NCBI GenBank assembly: GCA_027574665.1
Contig: CM050650.1
Span: forward strand, 97,313,086-97,377,085
Source of the DNA: Rhynochetos jubatus
Lineage: Eukaryota > Chordata > Aves > Eurypygiformes > Rhynochetidae
Length of the DNA stretch: 64,000 nt
Direction of reading: 5' to 3'
The notes under the pieces are model-generated. The model saw nothing but the letters and a program-made list of their open reading frames with translations. It was not told the origin of the DNA and did no database searches. The first letter of the stretch is position 1. Every line of letters starts with the position of its first letter. Of this stretch, positions 39,740-52,445 are shown piece after piece. The translations under genes were made by a program, and so were the position numbers.

Positions 39740-40540
39740 CCTGCTCCGCCGCCCAGCGCTGCCCCGCAGCCGCGGAGGAAGGACGCGGCGACCACGCCAA
39801 AGGGAGAGAAGGCGGCGCGCGCAGCCCCGCGGCCTGTGGGAACGGGGCGCGTGGGGGGGGGGGGGGGGTGCGCCCGCGAGCTCCCCGGCCCCCGGCCCAG
39901 CTGATCCCGCTCGGCACGGCCTAACGCGACTCGGCTCGGCTCACGGTGCCGGCCGCGTGCCCGCTGCCCCGTAGGCGCGCCCCCGCGGCGTCAGGCGAGC
40001 CGATCCGCGCCGGGCCCGGCCGCTCACGTGACGGCGCTGTTTACGGGGGGGGGTTGGGGGAAGGCGGGCGCGCCGCTGCGCAGGCGCTGGACCGGGCCGA
40101 ACCGAGCCGGACCGTGCGGTGGCGGGAGCGTGTCCTGAGCGTTGTGGGTGACGGGGGCGGGTGCCGTGCGTGTCGTGCCGCGTGCGGCCTCTTCCTTGGG
40201 AGACCTGCCGCCCCGTGGCGTAACTGCGCGCACGGCTCTCTGCCGCGCCAGGCCCCGCGAAGGCCCTGTCACCGGAGCCGGCCTCCCTGGCTCGCTCGTG
40301 GCCGGGTCCCGAGCACCCTCGCGGGGGTTGGGGGCCGAAGCAGCGAGAAGCGCTTGATGGAGGCCCGGCGGTGGCAGCTGCGCGGGCCGGGCCGGGTGTC
40401 TCCTGACAGGCTTTGGGCTGCGGGTCGGGGGCGGGTGGCGGGTTTTCCTCTCAATGTCGTGGCACAGGGGACGGCAGGGCGCAGGCTGAGGATGGCTCCG
40501 GCGGGTGCGTGTGTAGTTCCGCGGGCTGCCACTCTGCTCG
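39200..40540. promoter_or_regulatory. CpG island and candidate PHF3 promoter
   Basis: Roughly 1.3 kb of GC-rich, CpG-dense sequence stands out sharply from the AT-rich surroundings. It covers the putative PHF3 exon 1 and the DNA upstream of it. Visible motifs are an E-box-type CACGTGAC at 40025-40032 and an NRF1-like TGCGCAGGCGCT at 40077-40088, plus G-rich Sp1-like runs. No TATA box is evident, as expected for a housekeeping CpG promoter. The island extends about 450 bp beyond the motifs on the side away from PHF3, which would allow divergent transcription. I see no conserved coding exon on the plus strand. Confidence 0.75.
39740..40020 (-). other. PHF3: PHF3 non-coding exon 1 (5' UTR); transcription start not defined
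   Basis: On the minus strand a perfect donor (GTGAGT, 39739-39734) follows a very GC-rich stretch. It is the only strong donor I found in the CpG island facing the start-codon exon at 30562. The exon contains a C16 run (complement of 39853-39868) and no ATG in the inspected 39740-39868 part. The right boundary given here is a guess placed below the E-box; only the donor end is supported. Confidence 0.6.
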
Positions 40541-43500
40541 GTGCAGGCCGTGTTACACAACCTGCCTGTTGATGCTTGGCGTGCGCTGAAGCCTTGGGCA
40601 GATTCCTTCAACTCGCCGTCTGCAGGGTTCAGCAGGAACAGTCTCCAAAGCCTGTGAGGCCTGGGGAGACACGTCTCAGGCGGCCTCAGCACGCACGTTT
40701 CTTCTCCTTGGCCTTTTTCTGGTAACAGTTTCTCCATGTGAGCCGCAGGTACCCGTGACACATATCTATACAAATCTCCACACAGGGGCTTGTATGGCAT
40801 GAGTTTATCAGGTCATCAGAACCTGCAGTAATCTAGTCTCTACATAATGTTATCTAAGAAAAGGACTCTCTAGTTTGCATTCTAGCATTAGCTAATTGCA
40901 ATGTATGTTACTTTTCTCCCAGCCCGATGTATTAAGCACGGTACTGGAGGGTTTATTGCATATACCAATTTTCAAATTGAATACACCCCTGAAAGACAAA
41001 CAGATTGTGGACATCTAACAAATCTTCTGAGTGACTCTATATTAACACTGCCTTTACATATTCCTCATATTCTGTAATGAAGTGCAAACATAACGTCAGG
41101 ACAAAAAGAATAAGGTGAGGAAGTTAAAATGGATTGGTTTTGGTTCTTTTCTCAATTTTGTGTGTTTGAGAGGCATCTTCTGTAGGGCATCCTGTGGTGC
41201 TATAAAGGCTGAAATACTTTAAATGTTTCTCTTGCTACCAGCAGAGTAAGATAAACCAAAGGCATGGTAAGCTAGTGACATTTTCAACCATGGCATAGGG
41301 TAGTTGCAGTAAGACGGTAACACTTCTGTAGCAGAGCACAGTTTTTAACTCACTAGAACTTTTTTTCTCTTTCTCCTTCTTAAATCACCTTTATGCAAAT
41401 CACTACAAGTGGTGTTTTTTTCTAATTTTCTTCCTGTGCTTTTGCAGTTTCATAAATTCTGTCTCCAAAACAAACATCTTTTAAAATACTGCCTTCTTAC
41501 GATGGCACAGAACTAAGCTACTGAACTGATTGCACTAATTTCTTCAAAGTCTTTTTAGGCATAGTCTTTCAACTAGGTGCTAAACCTCTGATGTATTCTC
41601 GAGATTATACTAAGAAATTAGATTACTGTCTGAAGTGAAATCAGTTAAACACATTTGCATCACACAAATTTTCCAGCATTCAACCCTTTTGATCTCATTA
41701 CTTTTGACACAAGCATCAGACAGCACTGCTAGTAATCTGATCATTGTTCATTGCCCTATTCAGTTCTTTCTTTACACTTTCAAAAGTCACATAACTCTTG
41801 TGACCTACTTTCGTCATGACCCACGATGTGCAAGCCCCTTTATACTTGCAATTGCTCACATGTATAGTGAACTTGCCCACCTGTAGCACCTATGTTGTGG
41901 ATTTACTTTAAAAAAAAAAGAATCGTCAAACCCAGCACAAAGGATATTGTAATAGTTATTACAGAGATCTCTGTATACAATGACAGATCAGCTAAACACA
42001 ACTGCACCATCTGTTATCTTTCCTAGCAATGTTTTTATCATGTCGTCCCTTTACACATGAGCTACTTGGTAATAGCCCAGATCTTACAAGTTGTTTCCAT
42101 TGGAAAGCAACCTATTTATTTTCAGGAATCAGTCTAGTAGTGTCCTGAACACAAGAGAAAGCAGCAACAGCAGAAGGCAGTTATAGTTCCAAGTCTCTAT
42201 TCAGCCACAATTCTTTCCAAGAGGTTCCTGAATTATTTTCCTTACAGCCTGCCTCTGCCTTTCCCTGTTTTTCTTTCAAAATTATATTTTTGAAAACCTG
42301 CTATACATATAGTCAGATATCTTACTGGTCTTAAACATGGGGCTCTTTCGAGTGTTAATTACTAGTTCTCCAGTTGTGAAAATGTAGAAAAGATTTGGAT
42401 TGCTCCATATGCTTAACTAGGTAAGTTACTGGGTATGGTAGCAGGCTAACAGGTTTTCTTCCACGCTGCAGGGTAGTATTTGCCACTGTCAAAAGATGAG
42501 ATATGTTACACCTGTAGGCCAATAATTATTCAAGCGAAGTTTCACAGGAACATCTTTTTTTGGCTGGATATGTCTATTTGAATTTTCTCGCGATCCTGGA
42601 TTTAAATGATTTTAAACCCCAAGTGCTGCATTTATTTTGTAAATTATGTAACTTCTTAGAATGTCTTGCAAAGCCAAATTACATGCTATTTACCTGCTGA
42701 ATTTACAACACTGAACAAGCTTATTTTTTCCTGCTGTCTGTTTTCTGAAAGGTCATAAATATTACATTTGCACCTCTTAATAATTAGATAACTGCCTTTC
42801 ATACCACATTTGCCTTGATTTTTCCCAGGGTGAACAGCAGACTGCCTGTTCACAATATGCAGGATTTGCCAATATCGATTATTCAGGAAGCTCCACAGTA
42901 AGCTCATTTAAAGGCTATTGGATGTTAATTATTGTGAACTAGTATCCTTAGCAAAATATGAAACTGTTAGTTCTTCAGATGTTTTCTATTTATTGTTTAA
43001 ATAAGAATTGTTTGACTTCTTCAAATGTAGGATAATAACAGCCAATAATCTAAAGTTTTCTAGTCTCATAGTGAAAATGCACATATTTTTATTAAGAATA
43101 TCTGATTTTTACACTATTTTTCCTTTCATTGCCCACATTTCCTTGCTTTTGTTAGTACAGGAACATAACATATTCCACTCTACCCACTTTCCACCAAGTT
43201 TAAGAGAAGACTGTTCTCTTTCCCCACATAAAGACTTGTTAGTGGGTGCCAGTCCTTGGATCAAACAGCAGTTGTATGTCATGCTCTAGAAGGCAGCAGA
43301 AAACCATTCAGTTCCCCAGGTGAAAGGGACTGTGGCTTTTAAAATTTACAATACAGCTCAGTGAACTGACAGCAAGGTTCTGAAAACAAAGAATGTTTAG
43401 CCATTGGGTGTATGACTAAGGGTGGATTTTAGTAGATGGATGAAACATACAGAAGCTACGAGATATTTATTAAGAATTTTCCAACGGAATACACAGATAC

Positions 43501-45397
43501 AAGACTGAAAGAAGACATTTAATCCTAGAAGACCAGTCGGAGTTGCAATTATTTGAAGAGATTTGTGTAAAACAGGAAAAAAAACTCCAACTTGAACAAA
43601 GTTTTGGAATGCTAGAGGAAAACAATGATAGCTAGCACAAAACAGGCCTTTGAGACTTATCTCCCAAACTAGTTAGGGCCGTTGCCTATGGAACTGCTGC
43701 TAGAGTTACTAATCCTCTTAATACCTGAGACTTCACTCCAGTACTGTTTACCTTAATGTTTATGTTCTATGGAGACAATCACACGGTAGTAAGTGATAGT
43801 AAGAAATTATTTTATTTTTAATAAATGCTCAGTTGATAATTAATCGGGGCTTTTTTCCTGTGTTTTTGTAAGGAGATGAGAGACCAGATGAATTATTATT
43901 TTATGAAAATGTTATTCATTTAAGTTATTTTATATATATTCCTATGTCTTTATTCATACACGATGTAGTGTGTACATGATATATTGTGTACATGATATAT
44001 CTTGCATCAAAAATCTGTAAAAGTTTTCTGTAAGGCTAGTGCCTGACTTGTGAGATTTCCTCTCTGCTTTTCCAGTAAGGTCGAGCACTGTATTTCCTTC
44101 GCACGCATGTTCTCCATTCATCTCTACACTCTATGCCAGTTCAATAACCAGTTCTCTTAAGCATTTTTCCTGCCAACAATTGTGATACTGCATCAAATAG
44201 CAGGGGTGCGGGCATGGTGCTAGAAATAGAGACTGGCAGTATGCCTTTCTGCTGGGATTGCTGGAGTGTGGGGCTGTTCCGTTGAAGATTGGAGCACAGA
44301 ACCAAGAGACCCTAAAGTGATTACCGTACAGAAATAAGCAAATTGTTTCTTAATCACATGATTCTAAATAAAGAAGTAAATAAAGACAAAGGAAAATGCA
44401 ATAAAATCGTTTATGAATTAAGGATATAGGATACATCATTCTAGAAAGCAAAATCAAATGAAAGAACTTAGAAGATGCAAAGTTTGAATTTGATATTGCT
44501 AAAAGTCCTCCAGGCTGTTGGAAAAGAAATTTTATTAAGCACACATGCTTTAATTTGAACTCATCTGTTTTGGGCAGATGTAACAAGGACTGTGCCTGCC
44601 ATTCTCATCTTCCTCAGTCAGCATAGTTCTGTATCATATTTCAGGCTTTATCTAATACTATTAAATAATTGTATCTGCATATATTTTTATATACTATATA
44701 TAGGCTTACATATTATGTATTCTATACTTACATACACATATACAAAAAAGTGCAGTTCCCAAATCAATTGTTAAGAAATTCCACTCAACCTCTGTCCCGC
44801 CTTCCTTTATTATCTGTAATTGTCTCCCGCTTTTTCTACCTTAAAACTGTTCTGCTAAATCTCCTTCTCCAGCGTAACTAATAATTTCTCATGCGGCATA
44901 ATGACCCCTGTAAATCCATTCTGCATTTTATTCCACCTTTGTTTTTCCCCTCAGTATTTGTAATTATTATCAGATGCCCAAAGTTGCCCTACCCGTTTTT
45001 CCCCCCAGTTTTACGTACTGCTCAGCTCTGCATTAAATCCGTTCATAGCCTCTGTGTCCTGCCTACAGAGACGGTCCTCTTTTGCCAGCACTCCTCAGGG
45101 AGAGGTTGGGTATGTAGGGAGACAACTGTAATTGCATGGTTCAATCCCAGCCTTAGCTGCAATAGGTTCAAAAAGCTGTGCTCCCGAGTGCCTGCCTCTC
45201 TTGCCTCTGAACTTGAAATGTGATGAATCAGTTCTTTCTGAATGGGAGGTTGACATTTTCCAGTCTCTCCAACCAGAAATTATAAAGCTCTTTGGAATTG
45301 CTTCCATGTGAAGTATTCTTATTCTACACCCTCATTTCCATAAACTTTGTAGCCTCTGTCTCTTGTTCAAAACTGAGGCACAGTAGAGAAAGATGGT
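40541..45397. other. Intergenic, between the PHF3 CpG island and the CR1 cluster
   Basis: AT-rich, non-repetitive to my reading. A short direct repeat (two copies of TGTACATGATATAT, 43971 and 43987) is the only pattern noted. Confidence 0.6.
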
Positions 45398-46437
45398 ATT
45401 TAGAAACAATTGAGCCACCTGGACCAGATGGGATTCATGCAAGTGTACTGTTGAAGCTCGCTGAAGTAGTTGTGAGGCTGCTCTCATCTTCAAAAGGTCG
45501 TGATGACTGGGGAGGTTTCTGATGACTGGAGGGAGGAAAACTTCATGCACATCTTCAAGAAAGGCAATCCAAGAAAATACATACCCATCAGCCTCACTTC
45601 CTTTCCCAGGAAGGTTATGGAGCAAATCTTCCTGGAAGCCATTTCTAAGTACCTGAGAAAGAAGGTATTGTGTACAAGCCAACTTGGATTTACCAAGGTC
45701 AAGCTATGCCTGACCAATCTGATAGCACAGAAGAGATGATTGCTTCAGTGGAGGGAGGGAGAGCAACAGATGTCATTTATGTTGTTAGGTCCTGCATCTG
45801 GGATGTAACAGCCCATGCACCGGTACAGGCTGGGGGACAACTGGCAAGAAAGCAGCTTTGGGGAAAAGGACCTGGTGGACAGGTCCTTGCATAGGAAGAT
45901 TGCATCAGAAAGAGAGCAGGCAGCAGGTAAAGGGCAGTGATTATAAACCACATCTGGAGTACTGTGTTCAGGTTTAAGCTCCCCAGTACAAGAAAGATGA
46001 TGACAAACTGGAGTGAACCCCACTGAAGGGTCACCAAGGTGATTAGAGGCTTGGACCATGTAGCATACTGAGAGATCTGGGTTTCTTCATCCTTAAGATG
46101 AGGCTGAGGATGGAATTTTACTGCTGTCTCAGCTACCTAACAGGAGGATGTAGAGAGGAAGAGACAGACTCCCTTGGAGGTCACAGTGAAGAACTGGAAG
46201 AAACGGGCAAATTGCATCCAGGAAAATTCTGGCCAAGGGAAGAGTACTCACTGAGAAGGAAGTCAAACCATAGAACAGGTATCTGTAAGATCCAAGTTGT
46301 CTCCATCCTTGGAAATATTCAAAACTTGACTAGACAGGCTCCTGAGTAACCAGATCTAATTGTGAAGTTAGCCCTGCTTTGAGCATGGAGTTGGACTGGA
46401 TGACCTCCTAATGTTTTTCCCAATCTAAATTGCTCTG
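45398..46437 (+). mobile_element. Old CR1 LINE copy with internal deletions
   Basis: On the plus strand there are successive remnants of CR1 reverse transcriptase (PPGPDGIHASVLLKLAE, then SDDWREENFMHIFKKGNP and ISLTSFPRKVMEQI, then the LGFTK region), of the ORF end and of the 3' UTR (GGACTGGATGACCTCCTAAT). Frames shift repeatedly and segments are missing. It differs from the younger copies and probably belongs to an older subfamily. The left boundary is approximate. Confidence 0.8.
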
Positions 46438-46805
46438 TGTCTCTCAATGGGACAATTAGTGAGTTCCTTCAAAAACATCCTACTGATTCAACCCAAGAAT
46501 ATGTGATAATTCTAATTAGTTTCCTGGACTTGCCTCAGAATCTCCCAATTTTCTCTTTTTTTATAGCTTGCTATTTGAAAGAACTTACTGACACCCAATG
46601 TTAAAGTAGCATAAATACTTGGTGGGACTGGAATAAAATTGAGACAGGAATGTAAAGACCAAGTGCAATTGCACTTCTTAATTTTTCTTAGTTTTTCCGG
46701 TGAAGAAAACTAGGTACAAATTAAGGAAGTCCAGAGGGAATTTTGAGCCCAAATAGACAAGTGGAATAGAAATTACCAAGAATTTCTGTGCAGAGAGAAT
46801 AGGAA

Positions 46806-47472
46806 CATAGAATCATAGAATCATAGAATGGTTTGGGTTGGAAGGGACCATTAAAGATCATCTAGTTCCAACCCCCCTGCCATGGGCAGGGACACCCTCC
46901 ACTAGACCAGGTTGCTCAAAGCCTCATCCAGCCTGGCCTTGAAGACAGCCAGGGATGGGGCACCCACAGCTTCTCTGGGCAACCTGTTCCACTGCCTCAC
47001 CACCCTCTCTGTGAAGAACTTCTTCCTGATATCTAATCTAAATCTCCCTGCTTTCAGTTTAACCCCATTACCCCTTGTTCTGTCACTACAGGCTTTTATA
47101 TAAAGTGTCCCCCCCAGCTTCCTTGTAGGCTCCTTCAGGTACTGGAAGGCTGCAATAGGGTCTCCCCGGAGCCTTCTCTTCTCCAGGCTGAACAAGCCCA
47201 ATTCTCTCAGCCTGTCCCCACAGCAGAGGGGGTCCAGCCCTCTGATCATCTTCGTGGCCTCCTCTGGACTCGCTCCAACCGGTCGATATCCTTCTTATGT
47301 TGAAGGCCCCAGCACTGGATGCAGCACTCCAGGTAGGGTCTCATGAGAGCAGAGTAGAGGGGGAGAATCCCCTCCCTCGACCCGCTGGCCACGCTTCTGA
47401 TACAGCCCAGGATACGGTTGGCTTTCTGGGCTGCCAGCGCACACTGCCGGCTCATGTTCAGCTTCTCATCCA
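46806..47472 (-). mobile_element. Young CR1 LINE copy, 5'-truncated
   Basis: Minus-strand CR1 end with clear ORF2 C-terminus: [32 protein letters not shown], then after one frameshift near 47248 [16 protein letters not shown] and FFTERVVRQWNRLPRE. The 3' end carries three copies of the CATAGAAT-type terminal repeat on the plus strand (46806-46829). The well-preserved reading frame suggests a recent insertion. Confidence 0.95.
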
Positions 47473-50400
47473 CATAATAAGGAAGTCACGAACTTGAGAG
47501 GTCAAGACTCTCAAGTTATGAAAGAAGCCTTGCACAGCAAAGAGCTAAGTGAGATCAGACATCTGAGTGAAGTCTGAGAATAGAAGTAAAAAAGGTCAAG
47601 TCAGGTTTGTGATTAAACACAAATATAGGGAAGTTTGCCTGCTCTCCATCAGGACAGCCTCCTTAACAACAGGAAGTGATTGAATATTATAAAATTATCT
47701 GACTGATTACATTAAAAAGGGAAACAGCCACCAAGTGTTTACCTAGAAAACCAGCCTGCCTTTTAGTCAAATTAATCCTGACTGGATAAAGACATAGTGC
47801 AAAGATACTCTGTAGGGAGACTTGAGGCAGCATACCTGAGAGCATCATGGCTACACACCTTCTGACAGATACCCATCCTCCATAGTGTCCTACAAGGAAC
47901 TGCCTGTTGGAAGGATGGGAGAAGTGAGAACCCGGCCGTACCAAACAGTGGAGAGGAGAGTAAGGTAGCCTGTCCCTGGGGTAGGGTGTGTGTGCTAATG
48001 CAGATAACCTTGTATATCAAGCTCAAAGGTAAGAATTGCACTTGAATTCAAAGTGGTTGTAGAGTTGCATTGAAATGTTAAAGGTAAGTTCAGCAGTCCC
48101 TATGCTGTGACACAGAGATTCACCGGGGAATCGAAGAAGGCAAACTCAGTGGCATGTAGCTTCTTATTAGTACCAGCCAATGAAGCACACATCGCATGAC
48201 AACACTGAAGCAGCACTGCCCAGTTCAGTATGGTCACTATGGTCCTGTAGACTGGGAAGAAGAGTTTCTTGTCGTCAATTATTTCCCCTCCAAAGCCCAA
48301 CTGTAATTCAAGCTCTATCTTCTTCAGAACAATGATCTGTGAACCTCACTGACAAAGTATTGCCACGTGCAAATTTTTGGGAAGGATAAGGACCTGCTAT
48401 TGCTGTTAGTCCATCAATAAAGTGGAATTAAGGCTCCAGCCCACTAGAAAATACCCTTTCCATTTACTTATTTAGGTTTTCTTACGCTGACGCAGGTTCC
48501 ATGTCGTGTTGATAGACTAGGTATCTTCTACTATTTGAGTATTTCTAAGTTGAGCATTCCCATGTATCTACACACTGTAGTATCTGGTTTTCCTCAGCTA
48601 CGCTTTGAAAGAGCTCTCATTTAAATCAGAAATTGAAGAAGGCAACTTGATCTTCTGGCACTGTCCTTATCGTTTCTTGTCAGACCACTATTTAACCACA
48701 ATTACCTCACAAAGATGTTTTCCACTGATAAGTAACGTGTTGTTATTGAGATAATCAACTATCAATGAATTGAGGACAGAGGGCATTGAAACAATATCAA
48801 AATTAGCAGCATTCATGCAGGCAATCATCAAGAGGAAAATAATGCCTAATAAGGCTTGCTGTGGTTACGTATAGCATAAAATAAAAATCAAATCAGGTTA
48901 TAATTGTCAATGTTTGTGACACATTAAAAGCAGGATATGTTGAGAGAAATACCCAATACTTTACCTGATACTTTGAACTATTGCACTTATACAAGTTAGG
49001 TGAGATTTATATGATCTACCCATAGACACCAACGTTGCAAACTGACTTTGCTGTTCCATGCTCCCTTTACAGGCTGTGCTCTCACCTTTGGAGAACTCTT
49101 CATCTAACCTATTTTACGTATCTCTCAGCATATTAGTTGCCCGAGATGTGCAAAATCCCTATCACTGAGTGTAAGGAAAGCCTCTACTCACATGTCAAAG
49201 TCTGTTTGTTTAAATCAGTCCCTCTCAGCTTTTAAAAAAAACCCACTGAATTTCCGCCTGATTTAAGATTTGAATTCCACTTGCAAATTTTAACTTTATT
49301 ACAGTGGCAATAACATCAGTAGGGATTACACAACTACACACAAAAAGGTGACATCGTTCAAAATAGATTACTGTGGTTTCTGGTTCGACAACCTTTTCCT
49401 AATTACAGAAAATACTTGCTTAACGATGCAGCAGAATCTCAAAAATCTAACGTGTTGTTTTGACTACCACCTCTCAGTAGCTATTTAAATTATGTTGCAC
49501 GTACTTAAAAAAACTCCAAACCCAACATGTTGCACAGTAAGCACTCAGGAACTTTTTTAAATGATACAGGTACGGTCATCTAATAGATCATCAAATACAA
49601 ATACCTAATTATACAAGATTCCCCCCCCCCCCCCGCCCCGCCCATCTCTCATGTGCAAGTATGAACAACGCTCATGTGAATGAGCAGTGCTCTACTAATT
49701 TCTTACGGCCAAAGATCTTTAGTCCAACCTCAGTTTTGTACTCGGTACAGAAATTACACATCTTCCCACTGTTTCTTCTGCAATAATACAGATGGGTCTG
49801 ATTGATTGCTTCAGAAATGACTGCTTATCTCCACAACTGCCCTCCTTATGTAAGGACTGGAATGAATGGAATTTTATGCATGGAAAACTGAAACCCAGGG
49901 AGATTAACAATCAGAAGTATGAACTAGTTTCGAGTGCTCAGTCTGAAATGCTTCAGGACTGTTCAGAAATATGTAGTATTGCATAATTTCATATATATTT
50001 AAGTACAGTATTTCCAGACCAGTTATAACTGACTTCTGAGAATCAGATTTAAGCAATCACATTTAAGTTTATACCTGATTTTGGATATCCAGTAACAGAA
50101 TATCTTGACTATCTTTCCTCAGTATTATTTAAGGACTACACGATAGAACAATACAGAACCCATCAGTTTTCTGCTGCAATAATTGCAAGATCATGCTCTC
50201 TCTCTCCCCCTATTTCACATAAATATTTAACTTCTGCTACATGCTAAGGAACCTCATAAATACACCATTTAGAAACCACATTTACCCAGCCCATTAGGCC
50301 TGCAGCACAAGAGTCAGCAGGTGACAAGAGCGTGCTACCATGTAATTACGTATTGCCACAACATAACTCTTGAAAAAAGGACAAAGGAGATACATAGTTG

Positions 50401-50952
50401 TTCTAACCATCTAAAATTAGATTTAACATTAGAGCCTGTCTTCCATGCCGGGCTTCAGCCTTAAGGGAAGATACAGTAATACCATTTAATTTATTCTTCC
50501 CCTGTGTTTCTAAGTTCATATAAATTACACAGAACTTTAACTGATTTATGTACTTTCATCTGCTATCTTATCTTCATGTTTTTAGTACGGTGAACAATTC
50601 AGACCCTAAAACCTAACAGAGTTGTTAAACAAAAGAGGAAGAGACGTTTTCTGTTCCTCAGGGATTCTTGTCTGAATGAGGAAACAGTTCAGAAATTGAC
50701 TTTGTCTTGAGGAGAAACATTAAGCATGCAAGTTTTTCCTCTTGAGAAATCTGTTACTGAAATCCACTAAAGTCAAACCCAGTCTCAAGTTTAACAGTTC
50801 AAAGGACCAAGCTCCTATCACTAACATGTTAGAGCTCAACTTAAACGTAGCAGTCCTTACCTGCACAAATCCTGTGAAGACTGAGCAACATCTGATGTGT
50901 GTACAGAAATTGCACTAATAATTTTAAATAAATGTAAGTAAGTCACAGGCAT
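47473..50952. other. Intergenic, between CR1 copies
   Basis: About 3.5 kb without a recognised gene or element. A C14 run begins at 49621. Open frames of up to 89 codons show no family resemblance. Confidence 0.55.
49621..49643. repeat. C-homopolymer tract
   Basis: C14 followed by G, CCCC, G and CCC. The length is prone to slippage and sequencing error. Confidence 0.85.
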
Positions 50953-51429
50953 TGGAGCGAGTCCAGAGGAGGCCACAAAGATGATCAGAGGGCTGGAACA
51001 CCTCAGCTATGAAGAAAGGCTGAGAGAATTGGGTTTGTTCAGCCTGGAGAACAGAAGGCTCCAGGGAGACCTTATCGCAGCCTTCCAGTACCTGAAGGGG
51101 CTACAAGGAAGCTGGGCGGGGGGGGGGGGGGGGGGGGGTGAGGCTTTTTACAAGGGTCTGTAGTGACAGGACCAGGGTAACAGGTTTAACATGAAAGCGG
51201 GGAGATTTAGGTATCAGGAAGAAATTCTTCACAGAGAAGGTGGTGAGGCAGTGGAACAGGTTGCCCAGAGAAGCTGTGGATGCCCCATCCCTGGAAGTGT
51301 CCAAGGCCAGGCTGGATGAGGCTTTGAGCAACCTGGTCTAGTGGAGGGTGTCCCTGCCCATGGCAGGGGTTGGAACTAGCGCAATGAGCTTTAAGGTTCC
51401 CTCCATCTCAACCCCTTCTATGATTTGAC
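50953..51429 (+). mobile_element. CR1 LINE, 5'-truncated, with a G21 run
   Basis: Plus-strand CR1 end: [20 protein letters not shown] and [14 protein letters not shown], then 3' UTR ending TCTATGAT. The usual short G-run after GGAAGCTGG is expanded to 21 G (51118-51138), disrupting the frame. Confidence 0.93.
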
Positions 51430-52026
51430 TACCAGTCATTTTACAGATTCTTCCTAGTTCCATGAGTGACCAAATCAATTTTTTAAACCTCAAAACTAAT
51501 GTTTGTTAAACTAGTACATTTACATCAGCCTGTTGAACTACCAAGTTACATAATTTTTTAGCTTTTCTCTTTGCAATTATTACAAAAGTTTAGTCCATCT
51601 TGAGAATAGAATCATTGATGACTTTGGACATCATTCCAGAAGAAAAAGCCTTACTTCCTCACCAAATGAATCTCTATTCCTTTAATCAAAATACCCTATA
51701 AACCCAGTTAAACTTCCAAAGGAAAACTTAACTAGTTAAGAGTTTGTTTTGCTACATTACAGCCTGAGCTAAGTTATATTCAGATTCAGACATTTTTAAA
51801 ACACATAGAATTTCAAAGTGCTCTTTATAATGACACTGTAACTTCAGCTTACATTGTACATAGCTGTACAAGAATTTCTCAGTCTCTAGTGCGTAGGTTT
51901 AGATATGGGGTTTGGGGTCTTTTAAAAAGTGCATAAATACTGCTCAACAGGCCCAGAATGTTTGTTCTAAACCTGCTCCTTGTACAGACTCACCCAAGGC
52001 TGGTTTAAAACCCAGTCAAGCTAATC

Positions 52027-52445
52027 ATGTAGAGACAGTTTCAACAAAGAGTGGTTAAGCACAGGCACTTTGCTAGACAAAAGGAAGTTAATGCATAGAA
52101 ACCACCTGCAATCTCAAAGTCTCTGGGAATTGTGCAAGACAGAAATGGCAGAAGAGTGATTAGAGACAGCGACCCAAAGATGACCCTGAAACTGAAACAA
52201 GGATTGGAACCAGAACAGAAGAATGCAGCTGAGACAGGCGACTGTGATGGTCTTTGGTAAGTGATGAACTTTGGGGACTGAAAGGCTGAGTGGAAATATA
52301 CCAAGTCTTCGGACCTCACCATTCAATCAGTACCAATTACTTATATAAGCTATGCAAGATCTTGGGCCATTTGCCATGCACTGAGGTGGTGGCCCAACTC
52401 TGAACTGTTAATAAAGCAAACCTAGTGGTACCCACATCTGGCATG
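52027..52445 (+). mobile_element. Possible LTR (TATA box plus poly(A) signal)
   Basis: A segment with TATATAAG at 52342-52349 and AATAAA at 52410-52415, about 68 bp apart, as in retroviral U3-R. Non-repeated in this window and not matched to a family from memory. Boundaries are guesses. It could instead be chance or the end of an unrecognised non-coding transcript. Confidence 0.3.

Noticed and set aside
39017..40800. Several long overlapping open frames on both strands (up to 295 codons).
   Set aside because: They lie in the CpG island, where stop codons are rare. They are Arg/Pro/Gly/Ala-rich in every frame, overlap each other and match no family.
43971..44000. Two tandem copies of a 14-base AT-rich unit with 16-base period.
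   Set aside because: Too short and too AT-rich to distinguish from simple-sequence slippage.
46902..47473. Two open frames of 115 and 75 codons with reverse-transcriptase similarity.
   Set aside because: They are the truncated end of a CR1 element with a frameshift, not a host gene.
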